In this document: positions 56,080 to 64,000 of the stretch, piece by piece | Layout: every line of letters starts with the position of its first letter | How positions within the stretch are numbered: the first letter of the stretch is position 1 | Assembly: GCF_014203595.1 (NCBI RefSeq) | Contig: NZ_JACHJK010000021.1 | Location: forward strand, 1 to 64,000 | Source: Streptomyces echinatus | Lineage (GTDB): Bacteria > Actinomycetota > Actinomycetes > Streptomycetales > Streptomycetaceae | Length of the DNA stretch: 64,000 nt | Direction: 5' to 3' | Notes under the pieces: model-generated | Told to the model about the DNA's origin: nothing | The model's input: the letters and a program-made list of their open reading frames with translations, nothing else | Databases searched by the model: none | Position numbers and translations under genes: made by a program

Positions 56080-56772
56080 ATGGCGAAGCGTGCGGTACAT
56101 CGACGGGCCCGGAAGATCGTGGGCGAGGAGCCCGTGGCACTGGTGTGGTGCGAGATCCACAAACCCATCCCCGCACCGCCCAAGGACGTGCACCGCGCGG
56201 CAGGAAAGGGGCGGCTGAAGCCGGGGCACCACTGGCTGCTGTACGTCGGCGCTGTCGTCTTCTTCTTCGTCGTCGTCCCGATGATGCTGCTCGACAAGCT
56301 GGGCGCCCGTCTGGACGGGTCGTCCCGGCCGCGACGCAACCGTGCCGCGCGGACCGGACAGCCGCAGACCCCGGGTGATCCCCAGCGTGCCGCGACCGAT
56401 CCCGAGCGTGCCCGCGATCGCCGGGAGGACCCGGCCGACGGCGTCTTCGACGGCGACTGGAGCAGGACCGCGGGCCAGCTGCTGCTGCGCTGGTACGGGC
56501 ACTCCCCCAACCCCAAACGCCTGGTCATCCTGGCCGGCGGGCACGTCAGCATCGCCACTTCCCCGCGCCGTCGGCTCTCGCCCACCAAGGCCGATGACTT
56601 CCGTACCTTCGCGGAGTTCCCCCTCGACCAGGTCCGCATCGAGGGCGAGGCGGGTCAGCCGCGCGGATTCGCCACTTTCCGGCTCTCGTTCACCGACGGC
56701 TCCTGGCTGGAGCTGGGACGGCTCGCCGAACCCGAGGACGCCGACCACTTCCTCCGCACGGTCAGCGGCTGA
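56080..56772 (+). CDS. Uncharacterised single-pass membrane protein
   Basis: About 230 residues. A basic N-terminus, one strong transmembrane segment (LLYVGAVVFFFVVVPMMLLD), a charged Arg-rich linker, and a C-terminal domain (LLLRWYGHSPNPKRLVIL to FRLSFTDGSWLELG). The C-terminal part looks like a beta-rich domain that might sense or bind at the membrane. I do not recognise the family. It converges with the acetyltransferase gene seven bases away. Confidence 0.7.
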   Translation: MAKRAVHRRARKIVGEEPVALVWCEIHKPIPAPPKDVHRAAGKGRLKPGHHWLLYVGAVVFFFVVVPMMLLDKLGARLDGSSRPRRNRAARTGQPQTPGDPQRAATDPERARDRREDPADGVFDGDWSRTAGQLLLRWYGHSPNPKRLVILAGGHVSIATSPRRRLSPTKADDFRTFAEFPLDQVRIEGEAGQPRGFATFRLSFTDGSWLELGRLAEPEDADHFLRTVSG

Positions 56773-56779
56773 CCTGTCG

Positions 56780-57667
56780 TCATGCCAGGCCGGACGCCTC
56801 AGGTTCGGCAGCCGTGAAGTCGTACACGACGAAGTCCGTGATCCGCTCGTATCCGAGGCGCTGGTAGAGGGCGTTGCTGGTCGGGTTGGCCGAGTTCGTG
56901 AACAGCACGACCTCCTCGGCCCCCGCGGCGAGCGCGGCGCGGCTGACCTCGACCGTCACGGCGGCCGCGTAGCCGCGGCCTCGGAGGTGGGCCGGCGTGT
57001 AGACGGGGTCCACCCGGACCTGGCCGGCGACCAGAGGGTTCACGCCCGCCATGGAGACGGGGGTGCCGTCCGGGGTCTCCCAGTAGGTGTACCGCTTCTC
57101 GGCGAAGCGAGTGCCCTCCCACGAAGCCGCGTCGATGGTGACGGCCTCTCCCACGTCCGCGGCGAACTCACGGCACCAGCGCATGAGATGTTCGTGGTCC
57201 TGCTCCCCCACGAGGCGGCCCCGTCCTTCCGGGAACGGCTCCGGCGGGGTGAGCGTGCCGAGGCGGTACAGGTGGAGCCGGACACGGAGCGTCGAGGTCG
57301 CCCCCGTGTGCCGTCGCCAGGCCTCGGCGAATGCGGTGGCGGTGCCGTGGTCCGCGCTGACGTAGGGCAGGGGACGACCGAGGGCGACCAGGCGGGCCGC
57401 GAGGGTATCGGCCTGCTCGGGAGTGAGAGAGGTGACGCTCAGCCCACGGGACGGGAAGCGGTGGAAGGTGGCATGGACCTCACCGTCCCGCTCCAGCCGG
57501 CCGAAGACCGGACCCCGGGTGCCGGATGCGGCCGGCCCGAGTGCGCGTAGTTTCTCGGTCAGTGTCAGCGGCATGGTGTGCAGGGCGGGGCGCGAGCGCA
57601 GGAAGTCCCCGGCTCGGGCCAGGAAGTCTTCGACGTCTTCGGTGAGGTGCCAGTCATCCGGGCGCAT
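56780..57667 (-). CDS. GNAT-family acetyltransferase
   Basis: About 295 residues. The C-terminal half holds the GNAT acetyl-CoA fold: VDPVYTPAHLRGRGYAAAVT (the Q/RxxGxG/A pyrophosphate loop) and LFTNSANPTSNALYQRLGY. The N-terminal half is a second, divergent GNAT-like unit. The substrate is unknown. The start is uncertain between ATG 57667 and GTG 57688; neither has a strong ribosome binding site. Confidence 0.85.
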   Translation of the reverse strand: MRPDDWHLTEDVEDFLARAGDFLRSRPALHTMPLTLTEKLRALGPAASGTRGPVFGRLERDGEVHATFHRFPSRGLSVTSLTPEQADTLAARLVALGRPLPYVSADHGTATAFAEAWRRHTGATSTLRVRLHLYRLGTLTPPEPFPEGRGRLVGEQDHEHLMRWCREFAADVGEAVTIDAASWEGTRFAEKRYTYWETPDGTPVSMAGVNPLVAGQVRVDPVYTPAHLRGRGYAAAVTVEVSRAALAAGAEEVVLFTNSANPTSNALYQRLGYERITDFVVYDFTAAEPEASGLA

Positions 57668-57766
57668 GCTGCATGGTCCCTGACGCACCCGGCCGTGGGG
57701 AAGGCGAAGGATCGCCGCCCCTCGGGCTTCACCCGCCCACGACCCCCGTCACCGTCACGGCTACGG

Positions 57767-59890
57767 TCACGGCAGCGACGAGTCCACGTCCGCTCGCTGC
57801 CAGCCGGCCGCGACCAGCGTGTCCACGGCGGTGGCATCGCCCAGCGCCAGCGCGGCCGCGGCCGCGACCTCCGGAACCGGATCTCCCGTGGCGAGCGCCC
57901 GCAGCAGCACGTCCGCCCGCTCGTCCCGCTCCTCCAGCGCCGCGACGAGCAGGGCTCCCGCCGTACGTGTGACGGGATCCTTCTCCTCCAGCATGTCGGG
58001 GACAACGTGCGTGATTCCGTCGAGGAACTCGCGGCCGACCTCGTGCCAGCGTCCGTCGGCCGCGTACACCGCCCCGACGATGCGCAGGGCCAGGCCCAGC
58101 ACCCGGCGCCGGACGTGACACGGATACGCCCCCACTCCGACGGCCGAGCCGATCTGCGTCAGGTACGCGATGGCCAGGACCGCGGCCGAACACAACTCAC
58201 CGTCCGGGGCGAGGAGTACGTCCAGTTCGTCCATGGCGCGCCGCGCGACCTCGGCGTCCCACGACAGCAGCCTCGCGAGGCGCTGAGGTACGACCTCCGG
58301 GTCGGTGTCCGTCACACAGGCCGCGTCCTCGAAGGAGACCACCCGCAGCATGAGCTCTCGGGCCGGCCAGAGCATGTCCACGTCGAGCCGGACGACCGCT
58401 CGGCCGCTCGGCCCGCCGACCGTCAGCCGCAGGTCCTCGTCCAGACGCACCGCGGTGATGCCGGGTCCGAGGTCGAGATCGGCGCGTTCGCCCGAGGCGA
58501 TGTCCCACAGCGCCACCACGTCGTCCCGCCAGCACGCGGCGAGAGCCGTCCCGGTGGCGGTGGCGGCCAGCGCGAGACCGGAGACCTTCGGGCGCTGCCG
58601 GGCGACTTCCAGCGGCCCGTCGCCGGAGTCCGGCATCCACACGAACAGCCTTCCGTCACGGTGCCCGCTCGCGATCAGCGGTCCCTCGCCCGGGAGTTGG
58701 ATGCAGGCCAGGGCCGTCGCGGGGCCGGCCTCCGGGTCGGCGGTGAGCGGAGCGGCGTCGGTGTCGAGCCGGCGCACCCGCAGGGTGCCGTCCTCGTCGC
58801 TCGCGACGGCGAGCGTTCCGGACACGGTCCAGGAGTCGCCGTCACTCTCCGGTGACCGATCCGTGCCGGACTCCATGGGGTCGGGGGACGTCGAGAGCAC
58901 TCTCCAGCGGTCGGCCTCGTCCGAGTCACCGGCGACCAGTGCGATCGGTTCGGGGGCCTCCTCCACCGAGCGGGGCGTCTCGATCCGGTCCGTCCAGTCC
59001 AGTCCCATGCGGGTGCCCAGTGCCAGCAGCGCCTCCTCGGTGCGCCCGCGCACGATCAACTCGAAGTCGCCGTACCCGGTGTCGTGGAACACGAGTGCGT
59101 CGAGGGCGCCGTAGACGGTGACGTGCTGCCCGAGTTCACGCCATGGCCGGAAGCCCAGCGTGGGCAGTTCGTCCTTCACCCACGCCAGGATCCGCTCGGT
59201 GTCCTCGCCGCCGTACACCGTCCAGCCGTAGTACGACGGCAGTCGCTGCACGGCGAGTTGCAGGAAGAACTCCGAGAGGGAGCCCGCCTGGAGCGCCCAC
59301 TCCCCCTCTTCCACCGAGACCAGCACCCGTGGGTCCGGCAGTGCCGCCTCGGCCGCCGGATACCCCCACTCGTTGCAGTACTCGTACTCGGCCTTGAACA
59401 CGCACACCCGCCGGTCGGCACCGGCGGGCACCAAGGCCGAGTCATCGGACAGCCCGCCCGCGACGCCGTATCCGCCCGGGTCGGGCCGCAGTGTCGGCGG
59501 GTACTCGGGGTTGGTCCAGTACAGGCGCGGGCTGTGCGTGAAGGAGTTGAACGGCAGCTCCCACCACTCGTCCAGCGCGGCCGGGATCGGCAGGCTCAGG
59601 TCCACGCTCTCGAACGGGTCGTCGTCGCCGTCCTCGCCCCGCGCCTCGCTCTTCAGCCGGCGCAGGTACTCCCGGTGCTCGCTCTCGGACCAGCGCTGCC
59701 ACGGGACGGCGTCCTCGGGAACCTCGTAGCCCCACTCCTCCTGGAAGCGGCGCAGGAGTTCCCAGCGGGGTGCCGTGTCGGCGAGATGTGCGGCGAACTC
59801 GTCCGGAGTCGTCCGGTCCTGGTCACTCCACCGCGGCATCACGCTCCTGAGGCGTTCCGCGAATCTTCCGTAGTCGATCATCCCGCTCAT
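57767..59890 (-). CDS. Large uncharacterised protein with beta-propeller-like and helical-repeat parts
   Basis: About 707 residues. The N-terminal 300 residues are acidic and recall SMI1/KNR4-type proteins (ELLRRFQEEWGYEVPED, FKAEYEYCNEWGYP). The middle (370-500) has WD40-like blades (LIASGHRDGRLFVWMPD, LAACWRDDVVALWDIASGE). The C-terminal 150 residues look like HEAT-type helices. No catalytic residues are recognised. Such mixtures are seen in immunity or scaffold proteins. It stands alone on the minus strand. Confidence 0.75.
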   Translation of the reverse strand: MSGMIDYGRFAERLRSVMPRWSDQDRTTPDEFAAHLADTAPRWELLRRFQEEWGYEVPEDAVPWQRWSESEHREYLRRLKSEARGEDGDDDPFESVDLSLPIPAALDEWWELPFNSFTHSPRLYWTNPEYPPTLRPDPGGYGVAGGLSDDSALVPAGADRRVCVFKAEYEYCNEWGYPAAEAALPDPRVLVSVEEGEWALQAGSLSEFFLQLAVQRLPSYYGWTVYGGEDTERILAWVKDELPTLGFRPWRELGQHVTVYGALDALVFHDTGYGDFELIVRGRTEEALLALGTRMGLDWTDRIETPRSVEEAPEPIALVAGDSDEADRWRVLSTSPDPMESGTDRSPESDGDSWTVSGTLAVASDEDGTLRVRRLDTDAAPLTADPEAGPATALACIQLPGEGPLIASGHRDGRLFVWMPDSGDGPLEVARQRPKVSGLALAATATGTALAACWRDDVVALWDIASGERADLDLGPGITAVRLDEDLRLTVGGPSGRAVVRLDVDMLWPARELMLRVVSFEDAACVTDTDPEVVPQRLARLLSWDAEVARRAMDELDVLLAPDGELCSAAVLAIAYLTQIGSAVGVGAYPCHVRRRVLGLALRIVGAVYAADGRWHEVGREFLDGITHVVPDMLEEKDPVTRTAGALLVAALEERDERADVLLRALATGDPVPEVAAAAALALGDATAVDTLVAAGWQRADVDSSLP

Positions 59891-60031
59891 CGAGGCAGCC
59901 TATGACATGCGCCTGCCGGCACGGCCGCCGCCGACCCCTTACGTCCCGGGTAATCGACCAAGCACTCACGAATGAAGGAGAGTTGGCGCAGACGCAGGGA
60001 AACGTCACCGACGGGGAAGGACACGACCACC

Positions 60032-60859
60032 ATGCCGTACTTCGAAGGCTCTGACGGAACAAGCCTCTTCTACACCGACTGGGGCCAGGGAAAGCCGGTG
60101 GTGTTCGTGTCCGGGGCGTGGATCAGCAGCAGTTCATGGGAGTTCCAGATGCTCCCGCTGTCCGAAGCGGGCCTGCGCTGCGTCGCGTTCGACAAGCGGG
60201 GCCACGGCCGCTCGGACTGGACCGGTCACGGCTTCGACTACGACACCCTCGCCGATGACCTCGCGGCTCTGCTCGACCACCTCGACCTGAGCGAGGTGAC
60301 CCTGGTCGCGCACTCCATGGGCGGTGGCGAGGTGATCCGTTACCTGTCCCGGCACGGATACGACCGGGTGAGCCGGGTGGTGCTGATCTCGGTGACGGCG
60401 CCGTTGATGATCTGGACGCCGGACAACCCCGAGGGTGTTCCCCAGAGCGCCTTCGACGCCCTGGAGGCGGAACGGACCAAGGACCGCCCGAGGTGGATGG
60501 CGCAGAACGCGCAGGCGTTCTTCGCGACGCACCTGGGCAACAGCGTCTCCAGCGAGCTGGTGGAGTGGATGGTGCAGCGGTGCCTGGACTGCTCCGCCAA
60601 GGCCGCCGTGGAGGTGGTCAGGACCGGCTGCCGCACCGATCTGCGTGAGGAGGTGGGCGCGCTCCGGGTACCGGCCCTGATCATTCACGGCGACGCCGAC
60701 GCCTCCGCCCCCGTCGACCTCTGCGGGCGGCGGCTGGCGAAACTGGTGCCGGACAACATCTACAAGGAGTACCCCCGGGCCGGGCACGGGATCTTCGTCA
60801 CCCACGCCGACCAACTCAACCAGGACCTGCTCGACTTCATCGGGGGCACCTTGTCCTGA
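60032..60859 (+). CDS. Alpha/beta hydrolase, chloroperoxidase-like
   Basis: About 275 residues. AHSMGGGE contains the nucleophile Ser, IIHGDADASAP the Asp, and GHGIFVTH the His. FDKRGHGRSDW is typical of the cofactor-free haloperoxidase/esterase branch, which act as esterases or perhydrolases in vivo. It is separate from the NRPS blocks. The ATG follows GGGGAAGGACACGACCACC. Confidence 0.88.
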   Translation: MPYFEGSDGTSLFYTDWGQGKPVVFVSGAWISSSSWEFQMLPLSEAGLRCVAFDKRGHGRSDWTGHGFDYDTLADDLAALLDHLDLSEVTLVAHSMGGGEVIRYLSRHGYDRVSRVVLISVTAPLMIWTPDNPEGVPQSAFDALEAERTKDRPRWMAQNAQAFFATHLGNSVSSELVEWMVQRCLDCSAKAAVEVVRTGCRTDLREEVGALRVPALIIHGDADASAPVDLCGRRLAKLVPDNIYKEYPRAGHGIFVTHADQLNQDLLDFIGGTLS

Positions 60860-60894
60860 GAACCTGGTCGCGTGGTTGCGTGGGGGTCCGGACG

Positions 60895-60923
60895 GCACCC
60901 GCTCCAGCACCGTCAGCGGGTGC
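60895..60923. terminator. Hairpin between convergent hydrolase and sialidase-like genes
   Basis: GCACCCGCT-N11-AGCGGGTGC, a perfect 9-base stem that overlaps the stop codon of the minus-strand sialidase-like gene and lies 36 bases after the hydrolase stop. Confidence 0.5.
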
Positions 60924-62388
60924 GCAGGGCGCCGCTGTACACGTCGGTGCGGTTCCGCGGAGCCCCGGGGTCGGTCTCGGTCAGGACGGCCCGTACCCCG
61001 TCCCCGGCGGCGGCCAGACCCTGGTAGTCGCCGAGGAAGTACCCCCCTGAGTTCGGTGCTCGCAGCCAGTCGAAGATCCGGGAGATACGGCGCTCGGAGC
61101 GCAGGCGCGGGTCACCGTGCGCAAGAGTGGCGAGCTGGTAGGCGGTGGGCAGGGTGGTCGTGTCGCCGGGCTTGAGGAAGCGCAGGTCGTAGTAGGTCAG
61201 TGCGACCGTGCCCCGCTTGTCGACGGCGATCGACGGTGAGAAGGCCGGCACACCCCTGGGGCTGATGAGCGCCGGCGTCCCGCTCCACGTGTGTCCGCCG
61301 TCGGTGGAGCGCACCAGCTGGACGGAGTCGTACGCGCCGCCGGAGAAGTCCGACCCCTCGTAGGCCATGTACAGCGCGCCGGTCCTCGGATCGATGGCCG
61401 GGCTGGGCAGGGTGGCCGCCGCGCGCAGCGTCTTGGCGGGGTCGTTCGGATCGACCTCCGGCACAGAGGTGTCCCGGGCCACGGTGGTCGGAGCGCTCCA
61501 GGTCTCGCCGGCGTCGGTGGAGGTCACCACGGCGTAGTGGGCCTCGGCGACGGTGGTCAGGTCGTCGGCGTAGGTGATGTGGTCGAAGAAGTCGTACAGG
61601 GTGCCGGTGCGCGGGTCGACGACGATCACATGGCCGATGGTCTGTGTGTTGGGCACGGTGCTGGTGTCGACGAACAGGCGCGCCCGGCTCCAGGTACGGC
61701 CCCCGTCCCGGGTGAGGGAGATGTAGCCCGGACCGTCGAGTGAACTGGGGCCCGGAGGGTCGTTGTCGAGCCGGTCCCAGACCTGGTAGGCCGTGCCCTT
61801 GCGGATCGGGTCGGCGGTGATCGAGGGCTTGTCGTTGAAGAACGGCTGCTCGTCTACGTGCGTGGTGGTGAGGTTCTGCCAAGTGCGGCCGCCGTCGTGC
61901 GAGGTGACGGTCAGCAGGGCACTGCGCGTGCTCTTGGTGAAGTCGACGCCCTCCCCACTGGCGTAGACGGTACCGTCCGGCCCCGTGCTCACCCAGGGGT
62001 CGGTGGCCCGCTCGTAGTCGGCGCCGCCCGGGGCGCACGCGCTGAAGGGCAGCGTGCTCTCGTGGAAGGTGCGGCCGTCCCTGGTCCAGCCGGCCACCAG
62101 TCCCCGCGCCGCGCCGTCGGACCAGCGGTCCTGCTGGAAGGCGGTGACCACGCGCTTCGGGTCACGCGGGTCGACGGAGAGGTACGGCTCGACCTCGGTG
62201 CCGGGGTAGACGACGCTGTCGGGGGACCTCGCGCCGATGGTGCAGTTGGCGTACGGGTCACCGGAGGAGACCCTGTCCAGCGCTCCGTCGACGTGAGCGT
62301 GCTCGGCCGCGGCAGGGGTCGCGCCGATGACCGCGGTGAGCAGGAGCCCGGCGGCAGCGGCGGCGGTGATGGGCAGGCGTACGGGCAT
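60913..62388 (-). CDS. Secreted sialidase-like BNR-repeat protein
   Basis: About 491 residues. Signal peptide (MPVRLPITAAAAAGLLLTAV, cut probably after PAAA). Asp-box repeats typical of six-bladed sialidase folds: SHDGGRTWQN, TRDGGRTWSR, STDAGETWSA and STDGGHTWSG. A full sialidase Arg triad was not assigned, so it may bind or cut another glycan. It is followed upstream by a 326-base gap. Confidence 0.85.
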   Translation of the reverse strand: MPVRLPITAAAAAGLLLTAVIGATPAAAEHAHVDGALDRVSSGDPYANCTIGARSPDSVVYPGTEVEPYLSVDPRDPKRVVTAFQQDRWSDGAARGLVAGWTRDGRTFHESTLPFSACAPGGADYERATDPWVSTGPDGTVYASGEGVDFTKSTRSALLTVTSHDGGRTWQNLTTTHVDEQPFFNDKPSITADPIRKGTAYQVWDRLDNDPPGPSSLDGPGYISLTRDGGRTWSRARLFVDTSTVPNTQTIGHVIVVDPRTGTLYDFFDHITYADDLTTVAEAHYAVVTSTDAGETWSAPTTVARDTSVPEVDPNDPAKTLRAAATLPSPAIDPRTGALYMAYEGSDFSGGAYDSVQLVRSTDGGHTWSGTPALISPRGVPAFSPSIAVDKRGTVALTYYDLRFLKPGDTTTLPTAYQLATLAHGDPRLRSERRISRIFDWLRAPNSGGYFLGDYQGLAAAGDGVRAVLTETDPGAPRNRTDVYSGALRTR

Positions 62389-62714
62389 GCGAGGTCTCCT
62401 CTGGGCCTCGGCCGCCGAGGGACGGCACCGCGGGCATCGGGGCTGCGTGAGCGCAGAGTCATGCCGAACACCCGGAAGGGACGACTCCGCTCGATCTCTT
62501 TCGGCGTCACGACCGGTGATCTTGATGGGCCGGACGGCGGAGTCATGGGTCTGGCGCCGTCATCGGTCACAGGTAGGGCCACAGCTCACGGAGGAGCCCC
62601 ACCGGTTGCGATGACCGGTGGGGCACCTCTGCCCGCCTGAGCGGGTCGGCGAGGCTCGGCCGCTCGCCTCGCGCGCCCTCGCCCCGACGGTGGGCGAGAC
62701 GTGATCCCGCGCGG
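62389..62714. terminator. Intergenic gap with a strong hairpin
   Basis: This 326-base gap between two minus-strand genes has a perfect 11-base stem GCCCCACCGGT / ACCGGTGGGGC (62596-62606 with 62614-62624, 7-base loop), extended by GAGG/CCTC beyond one mismatch. It most likely ends transcription of the WYL regulator. The remaining sequence shows no supported gene and should contain the sialidase promoter. Confidence 0.6.
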
Positions 62715-63644
62715 TCACCCCTGGTAGCGGACGGCGAGGGTCCGTACCGTCTCGGCGATGCGGTCGCGGAGTTCGGCCGGTGCCATGACCTCGATGTCGC
62801 CGCCCAGCCGAAGGAACTCCCCGTGGGCGTGGTCGAGCGATTCGATGGGCACCCGGATCTCCGTCCACCCGTCGCCCGCGGGTGTCACGCCGAGGCGGCG
62901 GCAGCCCTCCGGGGTGAGCCGTACCAGGGCCTCCCCGGTGTGCAGCCGGGCACGGAAGTCGGCGAGATAGCCGTTCCAGTACGCGGCCAGGTCGAAGCCG
63001 TCCGGGATGCCGAACGCCCCGTCCTGCGAGCGGAGTTCGATGATCTGGTCGACCCGGTAGGTGCGGATGCCGGACGGTCCCCCGGCGACCAGGTACCAGC
63101 GGCCGGCCTTGAGGACGAGCCCGTACGGCTCCACCCTGCGCTCGATCTCCTCCGGTGCCCGCCAGCGCCGGTACCGCAGGACCACCGCCCGCCGCTCCCA
63201 CACCGCGGCGGCGACCGCGGCCAAATGGGGCGTGCGGTCCGCGTCGCCGTACCAGCCCGGGGCGTCGAGCAGGAAGCGTTCCTGGATCCGGCCGGCGTGC
63301 TCGCGCAGTTCCGCCGGGAGGGCGGCCCGCAGTTTGAGCTGGGCGGCGGCGAGCGCCTCACCGAGACCCAGTTCGGCGGCGGTGCCGGGGAGCGCGGCGA
63401 GGAACGCGGCCTGGGCCTCGTCCGCGGTCAGTCCGGTGAGACGGGTGCGATAGCCGTCGACCAGCCGGTAGCCGCCCGCGTGCCCGGCATCGCCGTACAG
63501 CGGGATACCGGCACCGGCGAGCGCCTCCACGTCCCGGTAGACCGTCCGGACGGAGACCTCCAGTTCCTCGGCCAGCTGCCGGGCCGTCATCCTGCCCCGG
63601 TTCTGGAGCAGCAGAAGCAGGGTGACCAGCCGGCTCGCACGCAT
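62715..63644 (-). CDS. WYL-domain transcriptional regulator (YafY type)
   Basis: About 309 residues. The N-terminal helix-turn-helix (RMTARQLAEELEVSVRTVYRDVE, with GIPLYGDAGHAGGYRL) is the HTH_11 type; the WYL domain has EPYGLVLKAGRWYLVAGG and HARLHTGE-like text near the C-terminus. Such repressors sense a small ligand or a nucleotide and usually act on a divergent neighbour. A perfect palindrome lies just upstream, between it and the NIPSNAP gene. Confidence 0.9.
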   Translation of the reverse strand: MRASRLVTLLLLLQNRGRMTARQLAEELEVSVRTVYRDVEALAGAGIPLYGDAGHAGGYRLVDGYRTRLTGLTADEAQAAFLAALPGTAAELGLGEALAAAQLKLRAALPAELREHAGRIQERFLLDAPGWYGDADRTPHLAAVAAAVWERRAVVLRYRRWRAPEEIERRVEPYGLVLKAGRWYLVAGGPSGIRTYRVDQIIELRSQDGAFGIPDGFDLAAYWNGYLADFRARLHTGEALVRLTPEGCRRLGVTPAGDGWTEIRVPIESLDHAHGEFLRLGGDIEVMAPAELRDRIAETVRTLAVRYQG

Positions 63645-63657
63645 GCCGCCCAGTATC

Positions 63658-63678
63658 CACTGACACTGGATGTCAGTG
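63658..63678. promoter_or_regulatory. Perfect palindrome, probable WYL regulator operator
   Basis: CACTGACA-CTGGA-TGTCAGTG: 8-base arms with a 5-base spacer in the 56-base gap between the divergent regulator and NIPSNAP genes. The placement covers the likely promoters of both, which suits autoregulation and repression of the neighbour. Confidence 0.65.
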
Positions 63679-63700
63679 GAGTGTCCCTAACCTGCGGCGC

Positions 63701-64000
63701 ATGAACGACTTCGACTTCCTGGACCATGGACCTCACCCGCGGGCGGGCCGGCGCGTGATGATCGTCGAACTCCGGCAGTACACCCTGCGTCCGGGAGACC
63801 GTGAGACGCTGATCGAGCTGTTCGAGCGCGAGTTCGTGACCGGTCAGCAGGCCGTCGGCATCACCGTGGGCGGCCGGTTCCGGGACCTGGACGACCCCGA
63901 CCGTTTCGTCTGGCTGCGCGCCTTCCCCGACATGGCACGGCGTCGCCGCGCACTGGAGGCCTTCTACACCGGCCCGGTCTGGCGGAAACACCGCGACGCG
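63701..64000 (+). CDS. NIPSNAP-family protein (3' end outside window)
   Basis: The first 100 codons are seen. VIVELRQYTLRPGDRETLIELF-type text (here MIVELRQYTLRPG) and a later RFVWLRAFPDMARRR are the NIPSNAP pattern, a dimeric alpha-beta barrel with no firm biochemical role. Divergent from the WYL regulator and likely under its control. The frame is open at the window edge. Confidence 0.85.
   Translation, partial: MNDFDFLDHGPHPRAGRRVMIVELRQYTLRPGDRETLIELFEREFVTGQQAVGITVGGRFRDLDDPDRFVWLRAFPDMARRRRALEAFYTGPVWRKHRDA

Overview
High-G+C actinomycete DNA, most like Streptomyces: roughly 57-78% G+C by local counts, strong GGAGG-type ribosome binding sites, GTG and TTG starts, ATGA overlaps, and large nonribosomal peptide synthetase (NRPS) genes. 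No RNA gene, CRISPR array or insertion sequence was found.

Region A (1-14.1 kb) is the right end of an NRPS cluster that runs off the left edge. It holds the last module of an NRPS (condensation tail, adenylation with embedded N-methyltransferase, carrier, thioesterase), a type II thioesterase with a Cys in place of the usual Ser, a hotdog protein and a P450. Convergent to these is a minus-strand operon for halogenated tryptophan catabolism: A-T didomain (valine-like code), tryptophan 2,3-dioxygenase (TDO), kynurenine formamidase, FAD tryptophan halogenase, flavin reductase and kynureninase. The inferred route is Trp to chloro-Trp to chloro-kynurenine to chloro-anthranilate.

Region B (about 14.3-53.9 kb) matches the gene set of an echinomycin/triostin-type (quinomycin) bisintercalator cluster, as I recall that family. 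NRPS A is C-A(Ser)-T-E-C-A(small)-T. NRPS B is C-A-MT-T-C-A(Val)-MT-T-TE. Both sit with an MbtH partner. Chromophore genes are an aromatic A-T didomain, a carrier-type P450, a short TDO, a kynurenine-monooxygenase-like flavoenzyme, a small monooxygenase, an isopropylmalate-dehydrogenase-like enzyme, a type II thioesterase and a free-standing aryl-AMP ligase. Tailoring and resistance genes are a CPFC thioredoxin-reductase-like enzyme, a SAM methyltransferase, a DrrAB-like ABC pump and a UvrA-like protein. Regulators are a tandem-MerR protein and a winged-helix protein. A BBE-type oxidase, a DoxX-like membrane protein and an erythromycin-esterase-family protein lie in the same block with unclear roles. 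No aminotransferase is present, which favours quinoxaline-2-carboxylate over 3-hydroxyquinaldate.

Region C (53.9-64 kb) looks like chromosomal flank: a decayed secreted-protein gene, a peptidoglycan-binding secreted protein, a CoaD paralogue, uncharacterised proteins, an acetyltransferase, an alpha/beta hydrolase, a secreted sialidase-like protein, and a WYL regulator divergent from a NIPSNAP gene across a perfect palindrome.

The most unusual points are two Trp-oxidising NRPS pathways side by side, each with its own TDO; a nearly identical leader coded at the start of one TDO and found in frame, but behind a stop, upstream of the other; loss of the indole-binding His in the first TDO; and a Cys-type type II thioesterase.
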